This document shows, piece by piece, positions 23,000-35,020 of a stretch of DNA of 64,000 bases (its first letter is position 1; each line of letters opens with the position of its first letter). Position numbers and translations under genes: made by a program. The stretch comes from Symbiodinium kawagutii (taxonomy: Eukaryota > Sar > Dinophyceae > Suessiales > Symbiodiniaceae), in the NCBI GenBank assembly GCA_009767595.1, contig VSDK01018072.1, positions 332,898 through 396,897 of the forward strand, read 5' to 3'. The notes under the pieces are model-generated. The model searched no databases. It worked only from the letters and a program-made list of their open reading frames with translations, and had not been told where the DNA came from.

Positions 23000-24776
23000 C
23001 TGGGAGATCCTGGGAGCCTGTGACTTCGATGCAAAGTTAATCTCGACCTCTCTCTCTCTCTCTCTCCGTTTCAAAGTGTTTTTTTCACTTTTCCATCCTT
23101 TCCATCCCTTCCTCCATCCAAAGCAAACACCGCAACATGCTTCCTCTCTCTTTCATCATCGGACTGCAACCATACACTTGCACGACTTGCACGCTTTTGG
23201 AGGGACGAGCAAATGCAAAAGCCCTTATAGTCTATACTTATAGTATCTGTTTCAAAGCTTGAGTCGAGAAAAAGCATGGTCGATATCGGTCGATTGTGTT
23301 GGCGGCTATCAGCAGTCATGCAGCACAATGCGGCAAAGTGCAACACTCGAAAGGTAGATAATGTCAGTCTTGAATGCCAGAATGCCTCAAGAATTAAGAA
23401 TCCTCAACTGATACATGCGATGATGCCAACATATGCCACTGATGGGCCAATTGATTGAGGGAACCAATCAGAGTTCAGTCGAGCTTCAGTGCTAGGGTCT
23501 CTGGGTGGCGTGACCAAGGATCTGCACTGTGGCGTGCAAAACAGGGACCATTGCAGCAACCATTTCACAACGAAATCCGCGCCTGGGGCTGTGCCGAAGG
23601 CTCGACATAGATATCGGCTCGGATCTGCCCATCTGTGGATGGTGTGGCTTGGAGCCTCGTGGCCAACGGTCTGCAAACGGCGGATCAATATCGTCGGGCA
23701 CGGGCTTCGGGCATTTCGAACGCAAAAATCAGTTGTGGATCCAGCCATTTCAAGCCCATATTGAGATACTTCGATACTTCGATACTTCTTCCCATGTTCT
23801 CTGCAGCTTGCACGAATCGCCGCCTGGATTGATGAATGGTGCAGCATAGGAGTAAAGCTCCTCCGCCTGTGGTTAGTGAAATGATGAGGCCCGACCACAA
23901 TGCTGTCATCTGGCTGTTTAAGACCTAGCCCAAACATCCCCAAGCATCAGAGGCTAAAATTGGATTCTCCTTACATATCTTACATCTTACATCTCTTCAC
24001 TGCCGTACTGAAGATCCTGAAGCTCTGCCCTAGGCCAAGGATTGGAACTGACTGAGGCCTTTTGCGTGTCCAACTTTCCCTGTCCCAGTGCCCGAGCCTT
24101 GCCATAGAGGAGCACCTATGCATCCAATGCACCTCGTGAGGTGACACGGGATGACACGGGAGGACCTCTGCCCACAGTGCAGCTTCCTGGGCGACCGAAC
24201 ACTTCGCAACATGGCCATTCTAACGAAGAGGACCGCACGAACCGCGCGTTCACACGGAGCCCCTCAAGCCATGGCTAGCCAAACAACTTGCGGGCCAAAC
24301 TAGACAATGCATGGCATACGGCAATATACAGCATACAGGAATTGGAACACAAAAGCAGAGCAGTTTCTTGCGCAACAAATCGTCTCGTGAAAACCTGGCC
24401 GTTGCAGTTTTCTAGAACATCATGCTTGCAGCTGACATCAGAAAGCATCACCGGTCATTCTCTCATCAACAGGTGAAAGTTGGCTTATCTATACTCACTG
24501 TGCATCGCTCATGCCCTTGTGTAATACGCACATCTTCATCTACCATTTCTATGCATCTGCGCTTCATGCTTGGAAACTGTTAACAACATTTCACGGTGGT
24601 CCACCAGCGAGAGATAACCATGCATCATGATATCCATGATCACAATGAGTAGGATCATGAAAGTCATGCTAACATATGCTAACCATTGCTAACCAATATC
24701 AACCCATTGAAAATTGCTATTCCATGCTATCACCCCATGATCCCAAGCATGAACCCATCAACCCGAGCTTCCACAC
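23000..24776. other. No phased exons; expected place of the AsnRS catalytic part
   Basis: Downstream exons of the asparaginyl-tRNA synthetase would be expected here, but I find none of its class II motifs on the minus strand. Overlapping minus frames at 23404-23943 are partly protein-like. (CT)n lies at 23047-23067. Confidence 0.35.
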
Positions 24777-25432
24777 CACCACCTGGAGCTCCTGAGGTGC
24801 ACCGGTGACCTCTGGGGTCCTGGCAACCTGCTTAGCTGATGAGCCCCCAGTGAACCACAGCCCTCTGTGAGTTGACAAAACCAACCCCTTGGACCAACAT
24901 TGACCAAACCATGTTGCCAAACCATGTTGCCAAACCATGTTGCCACACAGGCCATGCTCTCAGCTTTGATGTGTGATGAAATTCGGGGGCGTTCAATAGC
25001 GTTCAATCCTCAGCTCAGAGAAGGAAGGGCCGGGAAATCGCAGCCCGAAACCAGGTCTCCCCATACTGCTCCTGCACTGTGGAACCATCGTTGATCTTCA
25101 AAAAGGCCAGAGACTTTTGGGCTCGTACAGTCCGCACCTCAGGCCGGGTCGGCGCTCAGATGCAGCAGATTTTGCAGACGATACTTTGAACAGAGAGAAT
25201 GAAGAAAAAAGAGACGAAAAGTAAAAGTTGAGGAGCCGACCCAGCCGCACACTACAACCTTCTGACCGATCATCGACTTTCCACCGTCAGCGGCCTGTGT
25301 AAACAATGTATAACAATGTGGCTTGAAATGAAGTGACATTGAAAAGGCCCAGGGAGTGGTTGCATGGGTGGCATGATGTCTCATGGAAGCGACATTGCTG
25401 CCTCTAAGATTTGTTTCACGCGCAATCGGCCA
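24777..25432 (-). CDS. Asparaginyl-tRNA synthetase, N-terminal anticodon-binding part
   Basis: Four small exons join in phase: about 25402-25432 (RLRVKQILE), 25241-25294 (18 codons, AADGGKSMIGQKVVVCGW), 25072-25137 (22 codons, VRTVRAQKSLAFLKINDG then STVQ) and about 24777-24791 (ELQVV). The joined order VKQILE / GQKVVVCGW-VRTVRAQK..AFLKINDGSTVQ / ELQVV is the standard start of the OB-fold anticodon-binding domain of bacterial/organellar-type AsnRS, which charges tRNA-Asn with asparagine. Introns are 107 nt (GC-AG), 103 nt (GT-AG) and about 280 nt (apparently GA-AG). The class II catalytic motifs 1-3 are not visible, so the gene is either continued over long introns or a fragment. The start of the first exon and any targeting peptide are unresolved. 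Confidence 0.75.
24904..24942. repeat. 13-bp tandem repeat
   Basis: Three perfect copies of CCAAACCATGTTG, inside the third intron of the AsnRS model. Confidence 0.9.
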
Positions 25433-25882
25433 CCCACTGCCGAATTGAACCTCAGCCAAGTCCAAGAAGACAATCTGAGCGTGGAAAATTGAGTCATCCA
25501 AACGACTGACATGAAGTACCAGGCTGGTAGACCTACGTCGTGATCGCTCAACCGCGCAAACAAACCAACAAGAGGTGCTTTCAATGGAGAGCGAACTGCT
25601 ACACGTCACAGCTGATTGATGGCACGGACATTGAATGTAGGCTGTAAAGATATGCAACGACTGAGCGCGACACCCGCTAGGCACCGAGTCTGCCTGGCTG
25701 GATCAGGCACGCATCCAATTTAGTTTGGATCAAGTCCTGGTAGAAATATAAAAACAACAGAGATGAGGCCGCTTCTGACATTTTGTCACCAGCTTTGCCT
25801 TTGAGCTCATGGTTAATGATGAATGTTTATGACGGTTCTTGAAAATGGATGAAAATGGTTCTTGAATGTTATTGATGGCTAA

Positions 25883-25924
25883 TGATGGCTGGTGGCTGAT
25901 GGCTGGTGGCTGATGGCTGGTGGT
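25883..25924. repeat. 14-bp minisatellite
   Basis: Three copies of TGATGGCTGGTGGC, the last with one change. Confidence 0.9.
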
Positions 25925-26258
25925 TGGTCCCCACCTCTCCGCCCCTCGCGAGCAGCGTGCAGCGCTCCCTGCGCTGTCTCAGCTCTTTGCGTCGCGTGAG
26001 GAAGCGCCTCGGGGGGCGCAGCTGCCATCAGTGGTTGGAGGTCGTTAGATGGGGCGAGTTGGTGACATGCGGTATCGGTGAATCATATGGGTCAATCATC
26101 AATAGTTGGCTAACATTGGCGAACTATCGTATGAGGTGCAAATAGCTAAACTCGTGGTTAGATCTGTTGTCTGATGTTCGTAGCTCGCTATGTCTGTGAA
26201 ATATTGCATCGCTGCGGTTGCAAAAAGGATCGCCCTTGAGCCTCGACACCACGCACGC

Positions 26259-26621
26259 TCAGATCCCCAACGGGAGGAAAGCTACGGCCAGACCGGCGCC
26301 GACACCTGGCACTGCGGATTCCACAACGACACCATGGGACTGGCACCTTGTCAGTCCTCCCTTCTGTTCCCGTTGCAGCAACTTCAGTCCCCAAAAGTCG
26401 CAGTCTTCAAGAAGTCTTTGAAGTGAATCTTTTCTAATGCTTCCAATGCTAAGCATCGAACCTTTAGCGCTTTGTGAAGCTCCCGCCCTCCGGCGGCCCA
26501 AAGTGGCACGTCCAGTCTGGGAAGGCGCCAATGAGCTCAAGACTGGAGCCTGCAGCGGAAGCAGAGCTGGTTCTAGGCTCTTGGCGCTGCCGATGGATAG
26601 ACATGTAGGCCATGGGCCCAT
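26259..26621 (-). CDS. Candidate coding region, 120 codons open
   Basis: An uninterrupted minus frame has a protein-like core (SIRKDSLQRLLEDCDFWGLK, then LLQREQKGG), flanked by Ser/Ala-rich sequence. Two other minus frames overlap it, and exact exon limits are unclear. Not recognised. Confidence 0.3.
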   Translation of the reverse strand: MGPWPTCLSIGSAKSLEPALLPLQAPVLSSLAPSQTGRATLGRRRAGASQSAKGSMLSIGSIRKDSLQRLLEDCDFWGLKLLQREQKGGLTRCQSHGVVVESAVPGVGAGLAVAFLPLGI

Positions 26622-27760
26622 AGAGATACCACGAGATACTGGTGAGTGAGCAAAATCCTGACGGAACCCCCCCCAACGATTCCCAATGAAACTTGCTGCT
26701 TTGGGGGCGTGTGGCGTGGGCAGCGGCTCACAGCATGGTACACCCCCGACGTTTCAGGAGCCGAGGATACGGTGGCGGTGGTGGATCCATCAGCTGACGA
26801 TCTGATGGCTGACCCTTGGGGAGGCCACTGCCGTCCAGTGGCACATTGTGTTAAAGCGGGCCGAGCGCTTGGAGCCAGCATTGCCTGGGCCAAGTCCACC
26901 GATTTCTAAAAAACCCAACTGTGGCTGCTCGGACTCATGTGACGGAACATGTTGCGTGAAATTCTCCGCACAACTCACAACTTGGCGTGTAAGAGAATAG
27001 TGGGCATTCGAAGCCCTACACAGTCAAACGGAAACCTTCAAAAGTTTCGAAATGTTCCAAGGAAAGTGCTCTGCTCAAGCCGTTAAAATTCAAAAACCGC
27101 AAATCTTTGTGGGTCAGCTCCCCCCAACGGAAATGCAGCTGCCTCCGTCGCCGCCGAGGCAGAACCCCAACGCTCAAATGGCTAGTGGCATCACCGTGGC
27201 AGTAGCTGGTGCATGTTTTACAACGAGATCTCCGAAGGCATTGGATGTTTGACTTTTCCAAGCATCCAAGCTTTTGAAGAAACCTCAGTTTAGTCGGTAG
27301 GAAATTGATATTTATTTACATTCATTAAGGTATACAGTATACAAATTTAAATGTATACAATGCATATGAAAATTACAGAGCAACCCTGGGCAGTTTCATC
27401 TTTGCAAAGCAACAGGTCATGGCGGTCAGCTTGCCGCATCAGTCGTTTAAACTGGCTATTTCATGTGTGCTCCACGAAATGCATCGTCAACACCCAACAT
27501 TGATACAAGGACCCACGTGGAAGCACAACCCACTTACAACCATCAATCCACCAGAGTTTCGACACTGCTCAACGATATGGGCTCTTGTTTTGGCCATTGG
27601 TCATCGGCAATTACGATGCAGCTGCAGACTCCAAGGGGAAGTCATCCTTGAAAGCAGTTCTCAATGTGTACGGGAGGGCCGGCTCCGTCAAGACACACAC
27701 TCTCTCTCCGACTGTCTCCCACTCTCACTCTCACTCTCTGTATGTCTCTCTCTCTCTCAG

Positions 27761-27836
<76 letters not shown>

Positions 27837-27866
27837 TTTTTCTTTTCTTTTCTTTTTTTTCTTTTC

Positions 27867-27900
<34 letters not shown>

Positions 27901-28041
27901 CTGTTCTTTTCTTTTGATTTCTTTTCGTTTTTTCTTTCTTTTCTTTTCTTTTCTTTTCTTTCTTTTCTTTTTCTTTTCCTTTCTTCCTTCCTTCCTTTCT
28001 TCCTTCCTTCCTTCCTTCCTTCCTTCCTTTCTTTCTTTCTT

Positions 28042-28080
<39 letters not shown>

Positions 28081-29192
28081 GCTGCATCAGTTCTCTTTTC
28101 AATTGGTCCCTTTGGTCCTTGTTGTGGGTAATCTTGAAGGTATCCAGGGGCATGTTGGCAATGGGCGAGTACCTGGACTAACTCCACCGAAAGACCATTC
28201 GAGACTCGAGACCAATGGTTCTGAGCAAGACCAGGCATTGTTGGCTTCGATGGCAAGCTAGGGACATGTAGCCATACGTAGCCTGCAGATCCTGTAGGTC
28301 TGCATGCACCTCTTAAAAATGTGTTGTTTGGATAGTCTTGGGATCCAGCATATTCTTGAAGAAACTTCCACACATCGTGCATGCTATGCATGATGCATGC
28401 CTCAAGAATTATTGAATGTCTTCCCTTGGCCTATTCCCAACGGCATAAGGACTCATGAAGACCGACCCAGGCTCTGGGCACTTGTCTTGCTCCAAATCCT
28501 TGAACCACCGCATGGTTTGCATGTGATAGCCTGGGCTCACCCCCAATGGAGCGCACCCAAACACGAATCCCTGCAATTCCTTTCAATCGTGACTGGCATG
28601 CACGCGTCTCGCGATGCTGATGCTATGGCATGAGAACGCGGTTGAAACGAACAAGTTGAAACTGTTTTGCAGCAAAAGCATGTTTGGGGAGACCCTGTGG
28701 GTGAAATCAGCCTCTCAAGCTTGAACAACCGAGCCACATGGGCCAAGAAAGGCTAGTCGAGAGCTCCATCACTTACATCGGACCCATTGCAGAATGACGA
28801 CCCCCATCCCCACCCTGCATCATAAGAAAGAGTGCAAGCAGCGACGTGCAGCTCGAGATAGTTTGTCCAACTGCTGTCCCAGCTCGACAACCCTGAGGAA
28901 AAGGTCGGAACCCAAGGGGAACCCCAATAATGCCCAAGGTTGACCAAGGTTTACCAAAAAATACCCGTGTGTTGAGCGGTTTAACGAACAGTGCACTAAG
29001 AATGGCCGGTTCTCGGTTCTCTACCTGAGCTGTGCTGCCTAGGGAAGTCTGAGAGAAACCAATTGGACCCACAGCTTCTTATGAGGTATCTTGGAATGCT
29101 AGGAAAGTCAAAAGAGCAAGATTTCAAATGTTTCAAACATCCGAGTCAAAAAAAAACATGACACAGTAAGCCCCTGTTGCCTGCCATTGTAC
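26622..29192. other. Ambiguous frames and a large polypyrimidine tract
   Basis: At 26646-26909 both strands carry long open frames, and the plus strand has a TTTCAG acceptor near 26758, so strand cannot be assigned. 27741-28079 is a pyrimidine tract. 28773-29072 is a 99-codon minus frame without splice evidence. Confidence 0.35.
27741..28079. repeat. ~340-bp polypyrimidine tract (CT/CTTT/CTTTT/CTTC)
   Basis: Successive blocks of (CT)n, (CTTT)n, (CTTTT)n, (CTTC)n and (CT)n, with only rare purines. All frames through it are low-complexity Phe/Ser/Leu or Lys/Glu/Arg artefacts. Confidence 0.97.
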
Positions 29193-29284
29193 TTTGCTAA
29201 CTTGTCGTCAACGTTTTTCGCCTTTTGCTCGGCCTTCTTGGTGGCCTGACTGCTCGACCCCTCGCAAGGACACTGGAACGTTTT
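29193..29284 (-). CDS. Orphan exon, 92 nt, Lys-rich helix
   Basis: Acceptor TTCATGCAG and donor GCAAA|GTACAA enclose 30 codons plus two bases: KTFQCPCEGSSSQATKKAEQ then KAKNVDDKLA. A short Cys pair is followed by a charged, probably coiled-coil helix. Similar in style to the exons at 35811-36859 but not shown to be the same gene. Confidence 0.5.
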
Positions 29285-31653
29285 CTGCATGAATCGGTGG
29301 CTCTAGGCCTTCAAACAAGAAGACCCATGTTGTAAAAATATTTGTCATCGCTTTCTGCGCCCCTTGATCATGAGAAACTGCCCATCCAAATGCAACGTAG
29401 GTGTCTCGCAATATCCTTCATGATTCATATTGATGGCTGAGCATTGTCAGCTAAGAAGAATCGTGCTTGAGCATGCAATTCAAAAATTGTTAATGGCTAG
29501 TAAATTCTACTAGTAACGTGATCAATGTGTCTTTGTTTATGCTCAGTCCATTTCAGTGCCATCGCTCGCTCCAAGCTCTGCACCGAGCCAAAGGCATCAA
29601 TAGCGCTAGTGATTTCCTTCTGATCAGCTGCGGTCTTGGCATAGACATCTCGGTCACCTTGGCTGCTACGACACATAGTTAAAAAAATGCAAAACTATCC
29701 CACAACCTATGGGAAAAATGCGTCTCGACAACAAATTTCATGCATAGCCCCTTGTGGGAAACATGCGGTTTGCCTCAGACAAACATAGAATCATCGGATA
29801 TCATCGGTAAACATCTCCATGATACCCAGTCTGGTGGCAGCTCGTCCAAGGAACGGATGTTGTCCTCGACTTGCTCTGCACCATCAGGTTCCTGCATGCG
29901 GTGTCGTGCCCTACTGGTGCACCGGGATGGAATCAACACACTTCAACCGCCAGGCTTCGACCGCCAGATCTTTCAACGGCTGCTTTTTGGCGCCTCGTGG
30001 CTGCTGTTGCCCTCGCTTGGTGCAGACTCCTCTGTTGCTTTTTCCTTGGTTGCGACAGCGGTCAGAGTCAGCGGTCACACTGTGCACTTCACACTGTACG
30101 GTGGACAGTGGTGATGCAGAGCGCTACATGACTCATGACCTACATACCAGCCGTATCGAGCCGTAGGTTTATAAGCATTGCTTGAGCCTAAATGAAGGAA
30201 CTGTCAATCAAAACCCGAGAGAGAAAGAGTCATCCTGAAGAAGCGATGACATTATGTCAAATGTAGATGCGAAGGGTGCTACCATGGTTTACTTTCTCCT
30301 CTGGCCTCTCTCCTGTGTTTGTTATATCTTCCCCCAATGGAATCAAGGTACCTCTTCTGCTTGGTCCTCTTCATCGTCATCCTCTAGCGGCCAAGAGGGT
30401 AACGGATGGCAAGCAAGTATAAACTGTGGGCATGCAACCACCGGAGGACTGTGCTGGCAAAACTTCCACAGAGTTCAGTGTCAAAACAGGTTTGACATGC
30501 ATGCATACAACAGTTCATATGTATGAAGATTGATGAATAATATTGGCATAGCCAATAAATACATAAGTTTCATACACATGCATGTGTTTGCAAATGCATG
30601 GGTGCGTGTGCATATGCGCACGCATATGTGAATGCGTGTGTATGTGCTACATCCTAGCATGCAAATGCGAGTGCATTTGACATTCCATTCGGGCATGTTT
30701 GCCATCTTGCTACTTTGCCTATGCATAGATGTAAATATAAATATACTGTGCATATGAAAATGTACATCTACACATTTATCTCTTTATTTATTTATTTATG
30801 AATATGTAATATGTATATCGATGCGTATGTGCGCATGTATGTGTTTGTGCACCTGCCCACATATCTGTGTCCGATCCATCTATTGAATTATCTATAGTTT
30901 GACATTTTCTGCCTACCGAGTACCTATACTTCAATCTATCTGTCCAGGCTACGAATACTTGAGCTGCGCATACAGGCCGGCATTGTCTTTTCATGGTCGC
31001 AGGATGTTGCAGATCAAGCACTCGTCAACTGTATGACTTTTCAACATAATGGGGAACGCCCAAAAATCCAATTTGATAGCGGCACTAGCACAAAAGTCAT
31101 CCAGGCCACCCCATGCTTACCCCGTCAGCCCTGTGGTGCCTCGATGCTATGTCTCAGCTGCGATTCCTGTGGCCCACTACCGACTTCTCTCCGAATGCGA
31201 TAATGGCTCCGTGTTTGGTACTGAATGCTGGGGCTCCATAGTTCTTTTGCAAAACCGACTCTGTGAGCTTTGTATATCTATGTCCTGTCTTTCCTAGCAC
31301 TATCCTCACATGACCCACTGATGCCTAACACAAGCGTGGAGGCAAAAAAATGGCGAACTGTTTCTCTCCCCTCTTTCCCTATATCTCCCTATCTCTCCCT
31401 ATCTTTCTCTCCCTCCGGGTGTCTCTAATTCTGCTGCACCAATTTTTATCGGCCTCTGCAACCTTAGCAGAACGTTGCAGCAGGGCCTGTCGCGAGGCAT
31501 CAGCCTGCAAACGGTCGACTCAACAGTGTCACAACACCAGCAAGCCAACCAAACTCAGTGGGGGACAAAGCATGGAGCTTATAAGTAGGCGTTGCAATGG
31601 TTACTAGCCATGGTCACAAAAAGAGGTCCAGTCCATGGCTGACATTGGCTGAC
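29285..31653. other. No supported gene
   Basis: AT-rich with CATATG/GTGCAT-type alternating tracts at 30540-30860. A weak spliced-leader-like 15-mer lies at 30181-30195 (see findings). Plus frames at 29740-30166 overlap in three phases and have no splice support. Confidence 0.4.
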
Positions 31654-31798
31654 CACTTAAGATGCTCCCAAGTGGCTTGGCCAACTTGAAAATAAATTTC
31701 TGGATTTTGGGGCCAATTTGTGAGCCCACGCACATCGTCCATTGGAGGATACAGGTCCGATGAAATTTCTAGTGGTCCCGATACTTTAGGCCTCGTTG
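31654..31798 (-). CDS. Orphan exon, 145 nt
   Basis: Acceptor TGCCTTGCAG and donor AAGTG|GTCAGC frame 47 codons: TRPKVSGPLEISSDLYPPMD, then DVRGLTNWPQNPEIYFQVGQ, then ATWEHLKW. The aromatic, globular composition resembles a folded domain edge. Family not recognised. It lies 5'-to-3' after the exon at 31991-32108. Confidence 0.48.
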
Positions 31799-31879
31799 CT
31801 GCAAGGCAGGTGAATTTGTGGAGTGTCCCAACTCCTTGCTTTCTTCCGAAGCAGCTCTGACTTGCAGTATCTTTCATTT

Positions 31880-31970
31880 ACCTCTTGAAGCCAATGTGTG
31901 TGTGTGTGTGTGCGTCTCTCTCTTTCTCTCTCCCTCTCCCTCTCCATTGCCATCTCTAAGAGTTCGACTG
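31880..31970. repeat. Compound (GT)n/(CT)n microsatellite, possibly exonic
   Basis: On the minus strand the repeat reads as alternating Arg-Glu then Thr-His between VELLEMAME and WLQE, followed by a GTAAAT donor motif. It may lie inside an exon, but the low complexity prevents a firm call. Confidence 0.6.
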
Positions 31971-31990
31971 CCAATGTGTCGCTAGGTATT

Positions 31991-32108
31991 TTATGCAATG
32001 TTCATGCAGGTAATTGCTTGCCTTGCCCCTTCACCCAAGGCCTGCAAGGCATGAGGATCTCTATCAGCATCTAAGATGTCTCGAATGCAGTTTGCCGTGG
32101 GGAAAAGC
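31991..32108 (-). CDS. Orphan exon, about 39 codons
   Basis: A good acceptor (CTTGCTCAG) leads into LFPTANCIRDILDADRDPHA then LQALGEGARQAITCMNIA and a stop at 31991. Clear helical, soluble composition. The stop may be the gene end or lie beyond an unnoticed donor. Not recognised. Confidence 0.45.
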
Positions 32109-34135
32109 CTGAGCAAGGATTTTAGATCGCAGCACAAACATAGCACAAACAAATAGCTGGACTCTCTCAAGCACAAGCGAGACAATTTCTGATACTTATC
32201 TGCGTGTCTAGTGAGCCCGTGGGAGGCAACCTGAATTTGTGCCGAAGGCGAAACTGGTCAGAAAGGATTGACATCTGACAGGCATTGCCAGGTAGCAAAA
32301 GAAATGGGCCAAGATGGTATCGCATTAGCAGCGCCTCAAGGCAGCATCTTCACAGAAGCAGAACGCCGTGGAAGCTGAATTGCCCATGCTTAGCAGCTAC
32401 TCTCAGGGCATCCAACATAGAACAAAAGATCGATGCGTCCACAAGCTGAAGACACAACTACAAGCTGAATTGCCTCTGATCTCTCGTTGGGACTTACATC
32501 AACCGAAGATAAATTCACCGGCATCTCCCTTGCAGCATGGTCCTCCAAGAGATTTGCCGTTTAAGTTTACCAAAGTGGCGTCGAATTACGACGCAGCACT
32601 GGTCCCACACGCAGGCCTCGTTGTTGCGAAACACGGGGACCGGCAACGACCGGCTCCCGAGAAAGACCTGCCAAGTACCACCGCGGTGAGGACCGCGATC
32701 TTGAGCCCAGTTGCGAAGGCTTGACAACGTTCAAGTCACAAATGTCAAGTGGACATGGCATTGCAAAACATGCAAAAACAAGGTCTTTGGTTTTGCTGGG
32801 TTGGAACATTTGGGCGTATTTGGGCATCTCAGGGTGCACAATGGTGCGGGTGTGAATGAACCAAGGTCGTAAACGACGATGCAGGTTGATCACGTGTGTG
32901 TTGATGCCGATGGTAGTTGAGCAAAATAAAGCACTTCGTACCTTTCTGGCTACATTGTTCCAGTAGAGTCACTTAGCATTCGAGTCAAATCAATGGAAAC
33001 TCCGTTGCATCTGCCACACCTTTCTCTCAGCTGCAGGCGGTTTCTCGCCACTGTTCGGCAGCCAGCAGGCTCCGCCCCATTTCAGCGGAGCCCGCCAAGT
33101 TACAGGGATTCGCATCCCAAAGACTATGACCTTCTTTGGATGAAGGGGGACATGACACAATGCAACATGATTTCACATGATTTCACATGCACTTCCCGTT
33201 CGCTAATGGTCCACAACAAGTGTATTTGGAAAGCTGTTCCCAGCTGCCAAACGGCAGCTCAACCAAACAAGGAGTGCAATGTGCGTCGTTCTCGCATGGC
33301 TTCAGTCTCATCTCCGACAGTGGGTCCCTGTCGCGGCGCCATGCTTTCAAATTGGAGACGGCTGGTGAGCGCCCGAGCTTACATGGAAAATCATGGAAGC
33401 ACCTCCCAAACTGTTTTGATACGGCAATTGTGGGTGTACACCAATTCTTTGAGTCTCCAATTGTCAAGTCAACTGCTGGGCATGATTATCAAGTTGCGGT
33501 GCCAACTACCAGCTACAACAACTGTTGAATCATGGAACTGTTAATAATGGAATTCTGCCACTGTGCCAATCCGTGCCAATCTGTGCCCACGCCACCACTT
33601 CCAACAGCCATCAACAGCCCCACATGTGGCCCCGCCGCAGATTGCGTCGCCGACTTGATCATGGAGAAGCGGTGTCGGGGTCCAGTACTGGCAGCTTCGT
33701 GGGACCAGCGTGACAAGTTAGTCAAGTTGCCGTGGCAAAATGTGTCAGAGATTGGGATGATTCGGGAATGATGGGCGATGAATGTCTTTATTATTCATTA
33801 TTCTTAATTCACATGCAATTGTACTGTCCCATCTATTCAAGGATGTGCTGGATCCATCAGCAGAAGCAAATGCAGAATATGTCAGATGATTGAACTTTTT
33901 CGTAATGTGGTGCAGTTCGTGGGCATGAGACTGCCCGAAAGTGTTTCTGTGCATCGGTTTTCCTGATCACCTGGTGTTGTTGCTGCACTGCAATCGCAAG
34001 TAAATGAGTTCGCTGGATCGGTGTTAGTGATAATATATGACAATATCACATCATCACATCACCTCAGACCTGGTAAGTACAGGAGCCACAGGACCCCGGC
34101 ATTGCATGACTTGTGTGCCCCGTTGTCTTCACCAC
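32109..34135. other. Long overlapping frames on both strands
   Basis: Plus frames at 32368-32724 (118 codons) and 32993-33544 (183 codons) and minus frames at 32567-32893 and 33183-33467 overlap. Without splice evidence I cannot choose a strand. Confidence 0.35.
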
Positions 34136-34339
34136 CTGCAGCAGTCCCAGCCTTTCGGAGGCACCTTGAACTGACCCATCCACCAAGGCTTGGACACCGG
34201 CACCGAAGCCAATCAAGCCGCTGACCCTGGCGTGGGTTGATGGTAGCCCCGTGTGCGCCCTTGGCACGCCGCACGCACCACCCTTTTCCCATCCTGACAT
34301 TCTCCACGCTTTGGCAGAACTGCTTGCTGGTTTCGGCCA
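34136..34339 (-). CDS. Two phased exons, unknown protein
   Basis: Exon 34282-34339 (after CTTCGCTAG; AETSKQFCQSVENVRMGK) ends in phase 2. Exon 34136-34220 (after GGGTCAG; GLIGFGAGVQALVDGSVQGA then SERLGLLQ) begins with the needed single base and ends at CTGCAG|GTGGTG. The second exon has a Gly-rich hydrophobic start and an amphipathic helix. The two fit together in frame, but I cannot name the family. It may be a later part of the coiled-coil gene at 35-37 kb. Confidence 0.45.
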
Positions 34340-34930
34340 CTAGCGAAGATTAGCGAAAGGGGCTTGTGGAAGGCTTGAAATAAGTATTGCAAGATTGAAA
34401 GCAGTAGCTGGCTGAACACAAGGCTTGATCAAGCACCTTTTGTGAAATCATTTCGTACCATTGCAAGGTTGTCCGTGACAGCGGGTTTGTTTGCCAACAT
34501 CGAATGCCTAGGGCAGAGCCTAGAGACCTAGAGGCCTAGAGGTTGACACATCACAATCACAAGTTGCATCTGCCGGGCTGAGTCGTATGAGTGTTAACTG
34601 TCAATCTTCGATCCCGCTGCCATGGATTTCACACCATGCGGTACCAGCCTTTGGCATTTGGATTGGCGGACCACTTCTGCCAGAGGCTGCAACCCTGACT
34701 GACCCCTCTCACTTAGCCAAAGTCTTCTGTGAAGTGGTTGGATGTCGCCTCGGGCAAAGCACGCAACCTGCAATTTTTCTCATGTTCCACCCCATGGCAA
34801 CTGCATGCCACGAAATGTCCAGGCAAGAATTGCAGCCAAATTTCTCACAAGGAATGATTGGCTTTTTCCGCTGGTGCTGACTTGTTACCTGCCACTGTCG
34901 ACAAATGATTGTAATGAGCATCATGGCCGC

Positions 34931-35020
<90 letters not shown>
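34931..35020. repeat. (CAT)n then (CAG)n compound array
   Basis: About 20 CAT units pass directly into about 11 CAG units. Confidence 0.97.

Noticed and set aside
26646..26909. Plus-strand acidic frame with a TTTCAG acceptor
   Set aside because: Attractive, but the minus strand is equally open and all other supported exons are minus; left unassigned.
27419..28391. 280-codon plus frame and 249-codon minus frame
   Set aside because: Both are produced by the polypyrimidine tract; flanks show no protein signature.
32993..33544. 183-codon plus-strand frame
   Set aside because: Three overlapping frames on two strands and no clear splice pair; composition does not decide.
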